Source: Hyphomicrobiales bacterium (GTDB lineage Bacteria > Pseudomonadota > Alphaproteobacteria > Rhizobiales > CAJQND01). From it: DNA of 40,738 nt. Numbering within the stretch: position 1 is the first letter of the stretch; each line of letters starts with the position of its first letter. Under the pieces are notes generated by a model, which saw only the letters and a list, made by a program, of their open reading frames with translations, searched no databases and was not told the DNA's origin. Below are positions 15,562 to 23,513 of the stretch, piece after piece. The position numbers were made by a program, and so were the translations under genes. The stretch is from assembly GCA_028285595.1 (NCBI GenBank), contig JANQOW010000159.1, positions 1 to 40,738 on the forward strand. Direction: 5' to 3'.

Positions 15562-18023
15562 CAGGACAGCCTCTTGACCGTGCCGGCTGCGCCATCAACC
15601 TCTATGGTCTCACCGTCCTTGATCCAGTCCATGGCGCCCTTCAGTCCGACCACACACGGTATGCCGAGCTCCCGCGCCACGATGGCAGAGTGAGACAGCA
15701 AGCTGCCCCGCTCCACGACGATGGCCGATGCGTTGCTAAACACGGCGATCCAGCCAGGATCGGTGTGCCGAGCCACGAGGATGTCGCCATGCTCCAAGCT
15801 CTGGGTGCGCGGGTCCCGGATCACCCGGGCGGTCGCGGTCACGCATCCCGGCGCGCAGCCGGTGGCTGTTTTGAGCGCGGAGGTGTCTTCAGGTGCTGAC
15901 GTCCGTGAGACAAAAGCTGCTGTTCCGGCGAGTGCCGCGCCTTCCACCATTAAGCGCTCATCGGGGTCGGGGCGTTGGCTGGAGTGCTCCATCTCCCGCT
16001 TTCGCATGGCCGCCACCTCGGCAAGGTTGGGGCTGACCGTGAACCCCTCGATGTAGCCCAGCACCTCCGGCACCGTGAGATTGAAGATATCGTCCGGGGC
16101 CTCAATGACCCCGCGCGCATAGAACTGCCGGCCCACAGCTCTGAACAGGTGCCGCGCACGGCCAAAGATCCGCGTGCGTTCAAACCGCAAGTTCTCCCGG
16201 TCGCGGACGCGCTTCTTCGCCCATTCAACAAAGGTCTTTGCAATCGCCCGCCGCAAGGGCCGGCCCTTGAACAGATCGTTCAGATCGACGTGGGGCTGCG
16301 CATCGTGTGCATTGTGGTCTTGCTGCAGTGAAGCGGCGGCCACCGCGCGATAGAGCGGCGCCGGATCGCGGTCCAGTGTTACGCTCTCAAGCTTCAGCTC
16401 TTCGGTACAACGGTCGGCAAACCGGTCCAGATAGTCCTGTATGGCTTTGCTAAGCTCGTCGTGCTCGGCAAGCCCGCTGCCATCGCCTTCCGCCAGTTGC
16501 TGGCGCAGCGCTTCGTTACCGTCCAGCAGGCGCCCCATGTGACGGATGCGCTGGGCCGGTTCGGCGGAAACGATGTCACCCTGGCCCACCATGATGTCGT
16601 TGTGCACTTCAAGACCTGGTTGGCCGGCCCACCTCTCCAAGAGCTTTCGCGACCCACCGAACGCCATCATGCAGAGGAAGTCGTTCACCAACGGGGCATC
16701 CCAACGGTCAAGCAAATCGGCCTCAATCCGGCGATATTCAGCCGCCAACTGCGTGAGAGGCATATCATCCAGCGTGGCCGCCGGTTCAGCCAGCGCGGTG
16801 TTCAGCCTGCCGTAAAACTGCTTCACGGTTCGGTCCAACCGGAAGGCTTCATAGGCCAGCCTTGCGCCCACGCCAGCGACCTTGGCCCACTCTTTGATCA
16901 GCCCGAACCCCTTGGCAGGCGGCGGTCCGATCCCGGCCGCAATGGTCTCCGGCAAGGGCTCGCCGACACCCATCATCGTTTCCATGTGAGACCGGTTGAT
17001 GGAAAATCCGGGCAGCAGGGCAAGGGCCCGGTACCAGTTGATCAGATTGTAGTAGACCCGCCCGTCAATGCGCGCGAGCATATTGTCGAAGACAGCCGCA
17101 TTTGAGGCAATCGAGCGCTCATCCACCCCCACCAGGCGCACAAAGGCGCGGTACACCCGGGAATAGGCATACTGGGCAAAACTGTAGGTGAGCGGTGAAA
17201 CCAGGCCCGGATAGCTCTCAATGATGTTGGAGTTATCGAAAACGGTGATGTCCCGGTCGGGAATCGGATGCGGCCGTAGAGGCGTCGTAATGGGCCGCGA
17301 CTGCAAGAGGTAAAGCTCAGCATCGTCAAACGCCCACTCAATGTCCTGCGGGCCCTCACAGGCCTGTTCTGCGGCCTTGGCGAGTTCGGTAAGCTGCTCC
17401 AGGTCCTCAAATGACAGCACGCCACCCTCCGGCCCGTCCAGCACCGCGCCGGTCTGCTTGTCGATCAGATAGGTCTCACCATCCTGCTCGCCGCCGACGA
17501 GCTTGTCTCCAAGGCCCGCCGTTGCCGAGATCACGATCTGATCTCGGCGCCCGCTCACCGGGTCTGCGGTGAACGCCACGCCCGCGCACCTGGCGTTGAC
17601 CATTTGCTGCACGATCACTGCCGGCGCATCTCCGGCGCCGTTCAATCCCGTTGAGGCGCGATAGGTCGCCACATTGTCTTCCAAGCCGCTCTTCCAAACC
17701 TTGGTGCAGGTGGCCGGGACGCGGTCCGCCTTGAGATTGAGGACGGAGAGGAACTGCCCGGCGTGAGAATGACCTGCGCCGTCTTCTTCCACCGCCGAGG
17801 ACCGCGCCGCATAAGGGCCGGAGCCAATCTTGTGCAATCCCTCCAACAGGCTTTCGCGCGTCATCCTGGAAAGGCCTTTGGCGGAAAACGCGCTCGGCTC
17901 AACGACCAGGAAATTGGGAACGTTGAAACCCTTTGCGCTCAGGCGCATGAGAGCCGCCGCCTTGCCGCCGACCCTTTCCACGCCCACCGCGGCGTCCATG
18001 TGGAGAATCGGCCCTGATGTCAT
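15561..18023 (-). CDS. PEP-synthase-related dikinase, rifampicin-phosphotransferase-like
   Basis: An 820-residue protein. Residues about 10-320 form a PPDK/PEP-synthase ATP-grasp domain (GGKAAALMRLSAKGFNVPNF at the start, YAARSSAVEEDGAGHSHAGQF, AVIVQQMVNARCAGVAFTADP, DIEWAFDDAELYLLQSRPI). A central helical region of about 380 residues follows, and a C-terminal swivelling phosphohistidine domain (GDILVARHTDPGW, then LLSHSAIVARELGIP with His778). The TIM-barrel PEP/pyruvate domain of true PEP synthase is absent, so it should not make PEP. The same three-part build is seen in rifampicin phosphotransferase, which moves the beta-phosphate of ATP to a hydroxyl. Start: ATG at 18023 lies in an ATGA overlap with the UbiA stop; an upstream frame to 18272 would sit within UbiA. 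Expected role: phosphorylation of an alcohol intermediate of this pathway. Confidence 0.88.
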   Translation of the reverse strand: MTSGPILHMDAAVGVERVGGKAAALMRLSAKGFNVPNFLVVEPSAFSAKGLSRMTRESLLEGLHKIGSGPYAARSSAVEEDGAGHSHAGQFLSVLNLKADRVPATCTKVWKSGLEDNVATYRASTGLNGAGDAPAVIVQQMVNARCAGVAFTADPVSGRRDQIVISATAGLGDKLVGGEQDGETYLIDKQTGAVLDGPEGGVLSFEDLEQLTELAKAAEQACEGPQDIEWAFDDAELYLLQSRPITTPLRPHPIPDRDITVFDNSNIIESYPGLVSPLTYSFAQYAYSRVYRAFVRLVGVDERSIASNAAVFDNMLARIDGRVYYNLINWYRALALLPGFSINRSHMETMMGVGEPLPETIAAGIGPPPAKGFGLIKEWAKVAGVGARLAYEAFRLDRTVKQFYGRLNTALAEPAATLDDMPLTQLAAEYRRIEADLLDRWDAPLVNDFLCMMAFGGSRKLLERWAGQPGLEVHNDIMVGQGDIVSAEPAQRIRHMGRLLDGNEALRQQLAEGDGSGLAEHDELSKAIQDYLDRFADRCTEELKLESVTLDRDPAPLYRAVAAASLQQDHNAHDAQPHVDLNDLFKGRPLRRAIAKTFVEWAKKRVRDRENLRFERTRIFGRARHLFRAVGRQFYARGVIEAPDDIFNLTVPEVLGYIEGFTVSPNLAEVAAMRKREMEHSSQRPDPDERLMVEGAALAGTAAFVSRTSAPEDTSALKTATGCAPGCVTATARVIRDPRTQSLEHGDILVARHTDPGWIAVFSNASAIVVERGSLLSHSAIVARELGIPCVVGLKGAMDWIKDGETIEVDGAAGTVKRLS

Positions 18024-18979
18024 GGGACCCCCGCGGCGATGAACGGCGCGAAACCGGCCAGGCAATAGCAGGCGAAAACCCAAAGACCTGCAAGCGTGTC
18101 GATACCCTTCTGGCCCTTCACCGTTGGGGCTTTCGCAAACCGCAGCGCGAAGAAGATCACAACCAGCAACATGATGAGCCCCGGCCCGGCGACCGAGAGC
18201 GGCGCCCGCACGGCAATTCCCACGCCGGCCAGCAGGAGCCAGGCCACCGCACACACGGCAACCCAAAGCCAAACCGCACGCGCCGGGCCGAGCAATGCTG
18301 AATAGGTTTCCACGCCCGGACGTTCGGATTCGGGTGCCCAGGTTTTTCGGCCAAGCTCAAGCACGCAGCCATTGGCGAAACTTAGCGCCAGAAACAGCCA
18401 GAGACCTGCGGGTGGGCCGCTGGAATGGGGCAGCCATTCAGAGGCGGTTATGTATAGATCTATTAGCGGCATAATCGCCATGTGGGACACCAGATAGAGC
18501 GCCCAGCGGGCCTTCAACCAGTCCGCCACGAAGAACTCGTGGGTCATAAGCGCAAGCCAGAGCCATACGCCGAAGAGCGGCACGAGCAACCACATGTAAA
18601 TCGATGCCGTAAGCGCGATTGCGCAGACGGCGCCGAAGGCGGCGAGCTTCAGGATAAGGCTCAAGCTTACCAAGCCGCTGGGTATGGGGCGCTCCGGGCG
18701 ATAGGTGCGGTCATCCTCCAAGTCCTTGAACTCGTCGCACGCGCGCATCTGGAAGAAGATGATCAACGCAACCAGCCAGACGGCCACAAACACCCAAAGC
18801 CCCGGCAGCGCCCGGTCAGCCAGGTGGGCTGAGACGCTGATGCTGGCCGCAGAGAAGACCGCGAGCAGGATCGCCGTCTTGAAAAGCGGGAAGCGGTCTT
18901 CCTGATAGATCCAGAGGCGCTTCAATAGGGTCTCGCCCGCAGCCGGATGGCGCGGGAGGGTGTTGGCCTGTCCGCTCAT
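18020..18979 (-). CDS. UbiA-family prenyltransferase
   Basis: A 319-residue membrane protein with about eight or nine hydrophobic segments. The first aspartate-rich motif of the UbiA superfamily is present as RACDEFKDLEDDRTYRPERP, carrying the spaced acidic residues and the RPERPIPSG tail. The second motif is atypical: LELGRKTWAPESERPGVETYS has Glu and Arg where DxxxD is usual, but this form with E-x-x-RK and GVxTYS recurs in part of the family. These enzymes transfer an isoprenyl group from its diphosphate to an aromatic, glyceryl or other acceptor. The start ATG overlaps the HMG-CoA reductase stop by 4 bp (ATGA) and the stop overlaps the dikinase start by 4 bp, so the genes are translationally linked. 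The acceptor is unknown; archaeal-type ether-lipid, chlorophyll/quinone and meroterpenoid UbiA enzymes all belong here. Confidence 0.87.
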   Translation of the reverse strand: MSGQANTLPRHPAAGETLLKRLWIYQEDRFPLFKTAILLAVFSAASISVSAHLADRALPGLWVFVAVWLVALIIFFQMRACDEFKDLEDDRTYRPERPIPSGLVSLSLILKLAAFGAVCAIALTASIYMWLLVPLFGVWLWLALMTHEFFVADWLKARWALYLVSHMAIMPLIDLYITASEWLPHSSGPPAGLWLFLALSFANGCVLELGRKTWAPESERPGVETYSALLGPARAVWLWVAVCAVAWLLLAGVGIAVRAPLSVAGPGLIMLLVVIFFALRFAKAPTVKGQKGIDTLAGLWVFACYCLAGFAPFIAAGVP

Positions 18980-20256
18980 CTCATGCGCGCCAGCTTCTTA
19001 TGCGCCCGCGTGAAATGTCCAGCGGCAATGGCGGCGATGATGGAGATCTCACCGCATAGACATAAGGCCGCCGTGACTTCCGCCAAGGCCGCTGCTTTGC
19101 CAGGGCCCTTCAGGCCGAGAATGGAAAGACCCGCCGCCTGGCTCGGGAGAGACGTCCCTCCGCCCACGGAACCCACCAGGATGTTGGGCATGGTGACGGA
19201 AAAGAAAACGGCATCATCGCGGGCTTCCATCCGGGTGAAGCCCACGGCAGATTCCGAGACGCACGCGATATCCTGACCGGTCGCCGCATAAAGCGCCGCC
19301 AAGGCATTGGCATAGTGGGCCTGCGCACCCAGTTGACCACTGAGCACTGCTCCCAATCCGGCCACGCGCCCATAGGCCAGCATGGCGTCAGGCTCTGCGC
19401 GCAGATACCGCTTGATCAGCGCAAGAGGGATCTCAACGCTGGCCGTCACCTTCCGACCCCGGCCGGTATGCATGCCCAGATAGGACGCCTTCTTGTCGCC
19501 GGAGAAATTGGCTTCGATGAACCAATGCAGAGGATTGATGGGCGAATGTTGGCTGATGTAATCGCACACCGCTTCTGACGCGACCGTCACCATGTTCTGC
19601 CCGGCGGCATCGCCGGTCGTGTAGCGGCACAAAAGGAACACGATGTCGGAATCGATGAACGGCTCGATGGTCACCAGCTTTCCGTACCGTGTGGTGTTCT
19701 CGGCGGCCGCTTTCAGATGTTCAGCATTCTGCGCAACCCAGTCCACGAACAGGCCGGATTGCAACACATCTGAAAAGACAAAGGCCGGCGTCCGTAGAAC
19801 CCCTTCAGACAGCATGGCAACGCTGATGCCGCCGGCCTTGCTGGCCACGTCCGCGCCCCGCGCATAAGACGCAACCAAAGCGGCTTCACTTGTCGCCAGA
19901 GGAATGAAGTAGTCACCGTTTGCATTGATGCCATTTACCCGGACCGGACCGATCAGCCCCATCGGGATTTTGACCGTTCCGATGAGATTTTCGATATTTT
20001 GGCCATAAGCTTCTGCTCGGGCGAGGGAATGGCTATCGGCAATTTCGGCCCGGGCACCCTCGTCGGCCGGACTGTCCGCCAGAAGCTGGTCCCAAATTGC
20101 TTCAATTGAAGACCGGCTGGCCGTTTGGCGCATTCTCAGCCTGCGCGGTGCCGGCCGATCAGGATCAGGCGCCAGTTGCTCAGCGAAATCCGTTCGCTCA
20201 GACCGCGCTCTGAGATGGTCCAGCATGGCCAGCACATTTGACGGTATCAAATTCAC
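18976..20256 (-). CDS. hydroxymethylglutaryl-CoA reductase (class I type)
   Basis: A 426-residue protein with the full catalytic set of HMG-CoA reductase, the NADPH-dependent step to mevalonate. ENLIGTVKIPMGLIGPV (Glu at 89) is the HMG-CoA-binding loop. TGDAAGQNM corresponds to the GDAMGMNM motif, with Ala-Gly-Gln in place of Met-Gly-Met. ANFSGDKKASYLG gives the catalytic Lys, GQDIACVSES the catalytic Asp, and GHFTRAHKK the catalytic His near the C-terminus. The N-terminal membrane domain of eukaryotic enzymes is missing, as in archaea and bacteria. The start is uncertain: GTG at 20256 (GGGGAG about 10 nt upstream) is preferred, but GTG at 20301 would add 15 residues. It is the first gene of the operon. 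No other mevalonate-pathway gene lies in the window, and most alphaproteobacteria use the MEP pathway. Confidence 0.9.
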   Translation of the reverse strand: MNLIPSNVLAMLDHLRARSERTDFAEQLAPDPDRPAPRRLRMRQTASRSSIEAIWDQLLADSPADEGARAEIADSHSLARAEAYGQNIENLIGTVKIPMGLIGPVRVNGINANGDYFIPLATSEAALVASYARGADVASKAGGISVAMLSEGVLRTPAFVFSDVLQSGLFVDWVAQNAEHLKAAAENTTRYGKLVTIEPFIDSDIVFLLCRYTTGDAAGQNMVTVASEAVCDYISQHSPINPLHWFIEANFSGDKKASYLGMHTGRGRKVTASVEIPLALIKRYLRAEPDAMLAYGRVAGLGAVLSGQLGAQAHYANALAALYAATGQDIACVSESAVGFTRMEARDDAVFFSVTMPNILVGSVGGGTSLPSQAAGLSILGLKGPGKAAALAEVTAALCLCGEISIIAAIAAGHFTRAHKKLARMR

Positions 20257-20354
20257 CCCGGTTCCACTCCCCAGTTGCCGTGGACGATCCCAGACCGCCA
20301 CATGCGGCTAATGTGCATAATGTAGCATTCTTGGATGAATGAATGGTTGCCCCG

Positions 20355-20380
20355 ATCGATCAAAGGCCGCCTTGATCGAT
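20355..20380. promoter_or_regulatory. inverted repeat upstream of the HMG-CoA reductase operon
   Basis: ATCGATCAA (20355-20363) and TTGATCGAT (20372-20380) are exact inverted copies separated by 8 nt. They lie about 100-125 bp upstream of the HMG-CoA reductase start and about 60 bp from the 3' end of the tRNA gene, that is, in the only sizeable gap from which the seven-gene operon can be transcribed. This is a candidate operator. A convincing -35/-10 pair was not found beside it. Confidence 0.35.
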
Positions 20381-20440
20381 GTTCAAAACGCCTCGGGTCC
20401 GATGACATAAGATCGGGAAAAATCAACGCCTTAGGAGGTC

Positions 20441-20515
<75 letters not shown>

Positions 20516-20620
20516 ACCGTGCCTCACGTTCGCTGCTTCGAACGCAAAAGGCAAGCTGGAAACCACATCTCGGGTGCTTTAATGTGACTCCGGATAGATA
20601 AATGTGTGGAGGAAGACGCG

Positions 20621-20824
20621 ATGGCCATTATGAAGGTGATCGAAATCATGGCGGATTCGGACCGGTCATGGGATGACGCAGCGGCAAACGGGATCAAGCA
20701 GGCGGGTAAGTCGGTGAAAAATATCCGCTCCGCCTGGGTGCAGGACCAGAGCTGCGTGGTCAAAGGCGATCAGGTGCAGAGCTATCGCGTTACCCTGAAA
20801 ATTACCTTTGAAGTCAAGAGCTAA
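20621..20824 (+). CDS. dodecin-family flavin-binding protein
   Basis: A 67-residue protein of dodecin size and pattern: a first strand MKVIEIMADSDRSWDDA, one helix, then NIRSAWVQDQS and the last strands YRVTLKITFEV. Dodecins assemble as dodecamers that bind and buffer riboflavin or FMN, with a Trp stacking on the isoalloxazine ring and a Gln contacting it; the Trp and a Gln are present in the WVQDQ stretch, although slightly displaced from the usual alignment. The ATG at 20621 follows GGAGGAAG with about 6 nt spacing. It stands alone between the tRNA gene and the radical SAM gene, divergent from the HMG-CoA reductase operon. Confidence 0.88.
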   Translation: MAIMKVIEIMADSDRSWDDAAANGIKQAGKSVKNIRSAWVQDQSCVVKGDQVQSYRVTLKITFEVKS

Positions 20825-20910
20825 GGGCATACCTCTTAGAGTACGAAAAATCCGTCTACGGAAGCTTTTGACGCGCCGCTCGCGATAACGTGCCTCCCAA
20901 AAGCCCTTGA

Positions 20911-20939
20911 TTGACAAAGGCGTGAGGACGGACACTTTG
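20911..20939 (+). promoter_or_regulatory. weak candidate promoter of the radical SAM gene
   Basis: A perfect -35 box TTGACA (20911-20916) is followed after 17 nt by ACTTTG (20934-20939), a poor -10. It is in the 155-bp gap before the radical SAM start at 20980 and in the right orientation. Alphaproteobacterial -10 boxes are often degenerate, so it is listed with low confidence. Confidence 0.3.
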
Positions 20940-20979
20940 CGCTTTGCCGCAGTGCACTTTGGCTTTAGGGTCCGGCTCC

Positions 20980-21981
20980 ATGAGTGAACAAGTCTTAGAC
21001 ACACGCCCGGCGCCGCCGCATTTGGACCCTCAGAAGTTCTCTGATCCAAAAATCACGGCGAAGGGGGAAAAGCGCGCTGAGGTGGCTCTCGAGCGCCTCG
21101 ACACTCTTTGGATCAATACCGGCACCCTGTGCAATATCGAGTGCATCAACTGTTACATCGAATCGAGCCCAAGCAACGATCGGCTGGTGTATTTCTCACT
21201 TGCCGACGCCCTCGCGCTCATGGATGAAATCGAGCTGCGCGGCCTCGGCACGCGCGAAATCGGCTTTACGGGCGGTGAGCCCTTCATGAACCGCGATATG
21301 CTGGCCATGGCAGATGCTGCGCTGAAGCGCGGTTTTGAGGTTTTGATCCTCACAAACGCCATGCAGCCCATGCTGCGCCCCAAAGTGCGCGAAGGTTTGC
21401 TGGCGTTGAGGGAAAAGTATCCCACGATGCTGACCTTGCGGATCTCGCTTGACCACTACACCCAAGCTCTCCACGAGCTTGAGCGGGGCCCAAAGTCTTG
21501 GGACAAGGCCTTGGAAGGTGTGGATTGGCTGGCGGAGAACGGCTTTCAGCTAGCCGTGGCCGGGCGCACCTGCTGGAACGAGACCGAAGAAGATGCCCGC
21601 AAGGGCTATGCCCGCCTGATTGCCGAGCGCGGCTGGACCATCAATGCGGACGATCCGATGCAGCTCGTTCTGTTCCCGGAAATGGACGCAACCCTGGATG
21701 TGCCTGAAATCACCACCGATTGCTGGGGTATTCTGGGCGTTAAGCCAGAACACATGATGTGCGCCACCAGCCGGATGGCGGTGAAACGCAAAGGCGCCTT
21801 GGCCCCTTCGATCTTGCCCTGCACGTTGCTGGTCTATGACGATGAATTCGATATGGGCCCCAACCTGACAGCCGCAGCTTCTGCAAACGAGGGCATGTTC
21901 GAAGAGGGAAAGGTCAAGTTGAACCATCCTCATTGCGCCCGATTTTGCGTATTGGGCGGCGGTTCCTGCACCGGAAGCTAG
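20980..21981 (+). CDS. radical SAM protein with a Cys-rich C-terminal region
   Basis: A 333-residue protein. The radical SAM cluster motif CNIECINC (Cys51, Cys55, Cys58) follows WINTGTL, and GFTGGEPFMNRD is the usual SAM-amino-group (GGE) motif, so a [4Fe-4S] cluster that cleaves SAM is expected. The C-terminal third carries six more Cys (DCWG, MMCATS, LPCTLL, HCARFC, GSC), enough for one auxiliary cluster of SPASM or twitch type. No precursor peptide gene is visible next to it. The ATG at 20980 follows AGGG at 10 nt; the open frame extends upstream without a good start. I do not recognise the exact subfamily, so the substrate is unknown. Confidence 0.88.
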   Translation: MSEQVLDTRPAPPHLDPQKFSDPKITAKGEKRAEVALERLDTLWINTGTLCNIECINCYIESSPSNDRLVYFSLADALALMDEIELRGLGTREIGFTGGEPFMNRDMLAMADAALKRGFEVLILTNAMQPMLRPKVREGLLALREKYPTMLTLRISLDHYTQALHELERGPKSWDKALEGVDWLAENGFQLAVAGRTCWNETEEDARKGYARLIAERGWTINADDPMQLVLFPEMDATLDVPEITTDCWGILGVKPEHMMCATSRMAVKRKGALAPSILPCTLLVYDDEFDMGPNLTAAASANEGMFEEGKVKLNHPHCARFCVLGGGSCTGS

Positions 21982-22001
21982 CCGAACGCGAACGCCGGGC
22001 G

Positions 22002-22030
22002 TTGACCCGGCTTGATTGATCGCCTATCTC
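22002..22030 (+). promoter_or_regulatory. candidate sigma-70 promoter of def, giving a very short leader
   Basis: TTGACC (22002-22007), a 17-nt spacer and TATCTC (22025-22030) form a fair promoter match. Transcription would begin at about 22037, the position of the proposed peptide deformylase start codon, so the transcript would be leaderless or nearly so. In support, no ribosome-binding sequence precedes either candidate ATG (22037 or 22046). A small hairpin (GCCGGG/CCCGGC) overlaps the -35 box. Confidence 0.45.
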
Positions 22031-22036
22031 AACTTT

Positions 22037-22576
22037 ATGGCGATTATGGACATTATCAAAATCCCTGACCCGGTCCTCAAAACCGTGGCCGATCCCGTGG
22101 CTGAGGTGGACGATGACGTGCGCCGGCTCATGGATGACATGCTGGCGACCATGTACGATGCCCCCGGCATCGGCCTGGCGGCCCCTCAAGTGGGCGTGTT
22201 GAGCCGCGTCATCGTGGCGGATGTGGCCAAGCGTGAAGCCACGGAAGATCACCCGGAAGTCGAACCGGAGCCCATCTTCCTGGCCAATCCGGAGATCATC
22301 TGGCAGTCAGAAGCCACGTCAGACTACGAGGAGGGCTGCCTCTCCATCCCGGAGATTTATGAGACCGTCACCCGCCCGGCCGAGGTGACCGTGCGCTATC
22401 TGGACCGTGACAACGAAGAGCAAGAGCTAAATTGCTCAGGCATCATGGCCACTTGCCTGCAACATGAGATTGATCATCTGAACGGCGTGTTGTTCATCGA
22501 TCACATCTCGCGCCTGAAGCGGCAGTTGATCATGCGCAAGTTCACGAAAGCCAAGCGGCTCGCGGAAGCCGGCTAA
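22037..22576 (+). CDS. def: peptide deformylase
   Basis: A 179-residue enzyme that removes the N-formyl group from new polypeptides. All three family motifs are present: GIGLAAPQVG (motif 1), EEGCLSIPE (motif 2, Cys metal ligand) and CLQHEIDHLNG (motif 3, the two metal-binding His and catalytic Glu). Length and motif spacing are standard for type I enzymes. The MAIMDIIKIPDP start at 22037 resembles other members; ATG at 22046 is the alternative. It is 6 bp upstream of fmt, with which it is functionally paired, and the order def-fmt-truA is widespread in alphaproteobacteria. Confidence 0.97.
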   Translation: MAIMDIIKIPDPVLKTVADPVAEVDDDVRRLMDDMLATMYDAPGIGLAAPQVGVLSRVIVADVAKREATEDHPEVEPEPIFLANPEIIWQSEATSDYEEGCLSIPEIYETVTRPAEVTVRYLDRDNEEQELNCSGIMATCLQHEIDHLNGVLFIDHISRLKRQLIMRKFTKAKRLAEAG

Positions 22577-22582
22577 CCTCAG

Positions 22583-23506
22583 ATGCGCCTTATTTTCATG
22601 GGAACGCCGGACTTTTCCGTTCCGGTGCTGCAAGCGCTGTTGGACGCTGGCCACGAGGTGGCGTGCGTCTATTCCCAACCGCCCCGCCCGGCCGGTCGCG
22701 GCATGGAGGCGCGCAAGTCTCCGGTGCACCGGCTGGCCGAGACGCATGGTCTGACCGTACGCACCCCGGCCAGTTTGAAGGCCGACGAAGACCGGCGCGC
22801 GTTTGCCGAAGTGGGCGCCGACGCGGCTGTGGTCGTTGCCTATGGATTGATCTTGCCCGAGCCCGTTCTAACGGCGCCCAAGCATGGCTGTTTCAATGTC
22901 CATGCCTCCTTGCTGCCGCGCTGGCGCGGTGCCGCCCCCATTCAGAGGGCGATCATGGCGGGCGATGCGGAGAGCGGCGTCGGCATCATGCGCATGGAAA
23001 TGGGTTTGGACACCGGTCCGGTCTGCCTGGAGAAGAAGGTGCCGATTTCCGCCAATATGACCGCCGAGGAGCTCCATGATCGCTTGAGCGTTGTGGGCGC
23101 TGAGGCGATGACGGAGGCCCTGGGGCGCCTTGCCGACGGCAGGCTCGACTGCAAGCCGCAGACCGATGAGGGCGTCACCTATGCCGCCAAGATCGACAAG
23201 CACGAAGCCAAAATCGATTTCAGCAAAGCGGCAGAAGAGGTTCACAATCACATTCGCGGCCTCTCGCCCTTTCCCGGCGCCTGGTTTGAGTTGCCGGGGC
23301 GCCAGGCGGTGCGGATCAAGGTTTTGCGCAGCGAATTGACGGAGGGCCAGGGCGCCCCTGGAACCGTCCTGGATGAGGCGCTGACCATAGCTTGCGGCGA
23401 TGGCGCGGTGCGGCTCGTCTCCGTGCAGAGAGCGGGCAAAGGCGCCATGAGCGCGGCAGACTTTCTGCGCGGCACGTCCGTTCCCGCCGGCACTTTGGTG
23501 CAGTAG
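22583..23506 (+). CDS. fmt: methionyl-tRNA formyltransferase
   Basis: A 307-residue enzyme that formylates initiator Met-tRNA with 10-formyl-tetrahydrofolate. [16 protein letters not shown] at the start, the catalytic region [21 protein letters not shown] with the conserved Asn and His, and the C-terminal OB-fold part (FSPFPGAW-like, then a Gly-rich end) are as expected. The start codon is 6 bp after the def stop and the truA start is 7 bp after its own stop, so the three genes form one operon. Confidence 0.97.
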   Translation: MRLIFMGTPDFSVPVLQALLDAGHEVACVYSQPPRPAGRGMEARKSPVHRLAETHGLTVRTPASLKADEDRRAFAEVGADAAVVVAYGLILPEPVLTAPKHGCFNVHASLLPRWRGAAPIQRAIMAGDAESGVGIMRMEMGLDTGPVCLEKKVPISANMTAEELHDRLSVVGAEAMTEALGRLADGRLDCKPQTDEGVTYAAKIDKHEAKIDFSKAAEEVHNHIRGLSPFPGAWFELPGRQAVRIKVLRSELTEGQGAPGTVLDEALTIACGDGAVRLVSVQRAGKGAMSAADFLRGTSVPAGTLVQ

Positions 23507-23513
23507 GGCAACC

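Noticed and set aside
18024-18272. N-terminal extension of the dikinase
   Set aside because: The 83 extra residues lie wholly inside the UbiA gene and have no domain; the ATG at 18023 overlaps the UbiA stop in the usual ATGA manner.
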